DNA of 36,612 nt from Symbiodinium natans. Its lineage: Eukaryota > Sar > Dinophyceae > Suessiales > Symbiodiniaceae. The notes below the pieces were generated by a model. The model did not search any database. It was not told the origin of the DNA and worked only from the letters and a program-made list of their open reading frames with translations. Below are positions 36,548-36,612 of this stretch, one piece after another. Numbering within the stretch: the first letter of the stretch is position 1; each line of letters starts with the position of its first letter. The stretch covers positions 561,972 to 598,583 of the forward strand of contig CAJNDS010002189.1 in assembly GCA_905221605.1 (NCBI GenBank). The letters run 5' to 3'. The position numbers and the translations under genes are program-made.

Positions 36548-36612
36548 CACACACACACACACATACACACACACACACAGAGACACACAGACACAGACAC
36601 AGACACACAGAC
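36010..36612. repeat. Long (CA)n block with CAGA and AGGCC sub-blocks
   Basis: About 600 bp of CA repeats with CAGACA variants, running off the window end. At 36350-36388 there are seven tandem AGGCC units, then ACACC and CCCACC units. Minus-strand frames of 190-200 codons here are Cys-Val repeats and not proteins. Confidence 0.97.

Noticed and set aside
36004-36608. Three overlapping open frames of about 190-200 codons rich in Cys and Val
   Set aside because: They are only a translation of (CA)n/(GT)n repeats; no complexity, no start context.
1-36612. CRISPR array or bacterial element
   Set aside because: The regular repeats lack unique spacers of even length, and there are no cas genes or bacterial gene structures.
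1-36612. Dinoflagellate spliced-leader gene or relic
   Set aside because: I looked for the CCGTAGCCATTTTGGCTCAAG motif on the plus strand and did not see it. Its absence in 36 kb says little about lineage.

Overview
The window looks like nuclear DNA of a complex protist, most likely a dinoflagellate or close alveolate relative. This is inference. It rests on plant/alveolate-type telomere repeats (TTTAGGG) used dozens of times as interstitial filler, very short exons (24-170 nt), probable GC and GA splice donors beside GT, and many small inverted-repeat elements that behave as introns. Such inverted-repeat introns (introners) are known from dinoflagellates. There are no bacterial operons, no rRNA, no convincing tRNA and no CRISPR array.

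Unbroken reading frames are mostly misleading here: the longest are microsatellites or satellites read through. Real coding signal sits in short islands between repeat blocks. I assembled these by asking that splice signals and codon phase agree. Best-supported models: a golgin-like N-terminus (1727-2229), a four-exon gene (10460-11470), a coiled-coil-like chain (12378-13172), a six-exon gene ending at a stop (14021-15171), two-exon models at 16351-16705 and 17448-17604, a gene with a P-loop whose last exon is split by a 73-bp inverted-repeat intron (18640-22146), a two-exon C-terminus (23030-23248), an N-terminal chain starting at 27794, the C-terminal half of a Ras/Rho/Rab-like small GTPase (29170-33982), and a long exon plus its continuation (34803-35516). 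Two exons on the minus strand are clear: a DEAH-box RNA helicase segment (motifs V and VI, 19694-19908) and an unidentified exon (8343-8474). The helicase exon lies within an intron of the plus-strand P-loop model.

Layout: 0-5 kb, islands between telomere-type arrays; 5-6.5 kb, two local satellites; 6.5-13.5 kb, islands, poly-C, microsatellites and a (CCCTATAAA)n array; 14-18 kb, relatively gene-dense; 18.6-34 kb, the two GTPase-like halves interleaved with other exons; 34.7-36 kb, a long exon; 36-36.6 kb, a (CA)n block reaching the window end.

The most interesting point is that telomere-type repeats seem to work as spliceable intron matter. TTTAGGG contains GT and TAG, several exons end directly at GTTTAGGG, and at least three repeat-built introns join exons in matching codon phase. 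Beside this are several families of inverted-repeat elements, three of which begin GC and end AG at or next to their inverted ends. All joins are read by eye and need transcript evidence.
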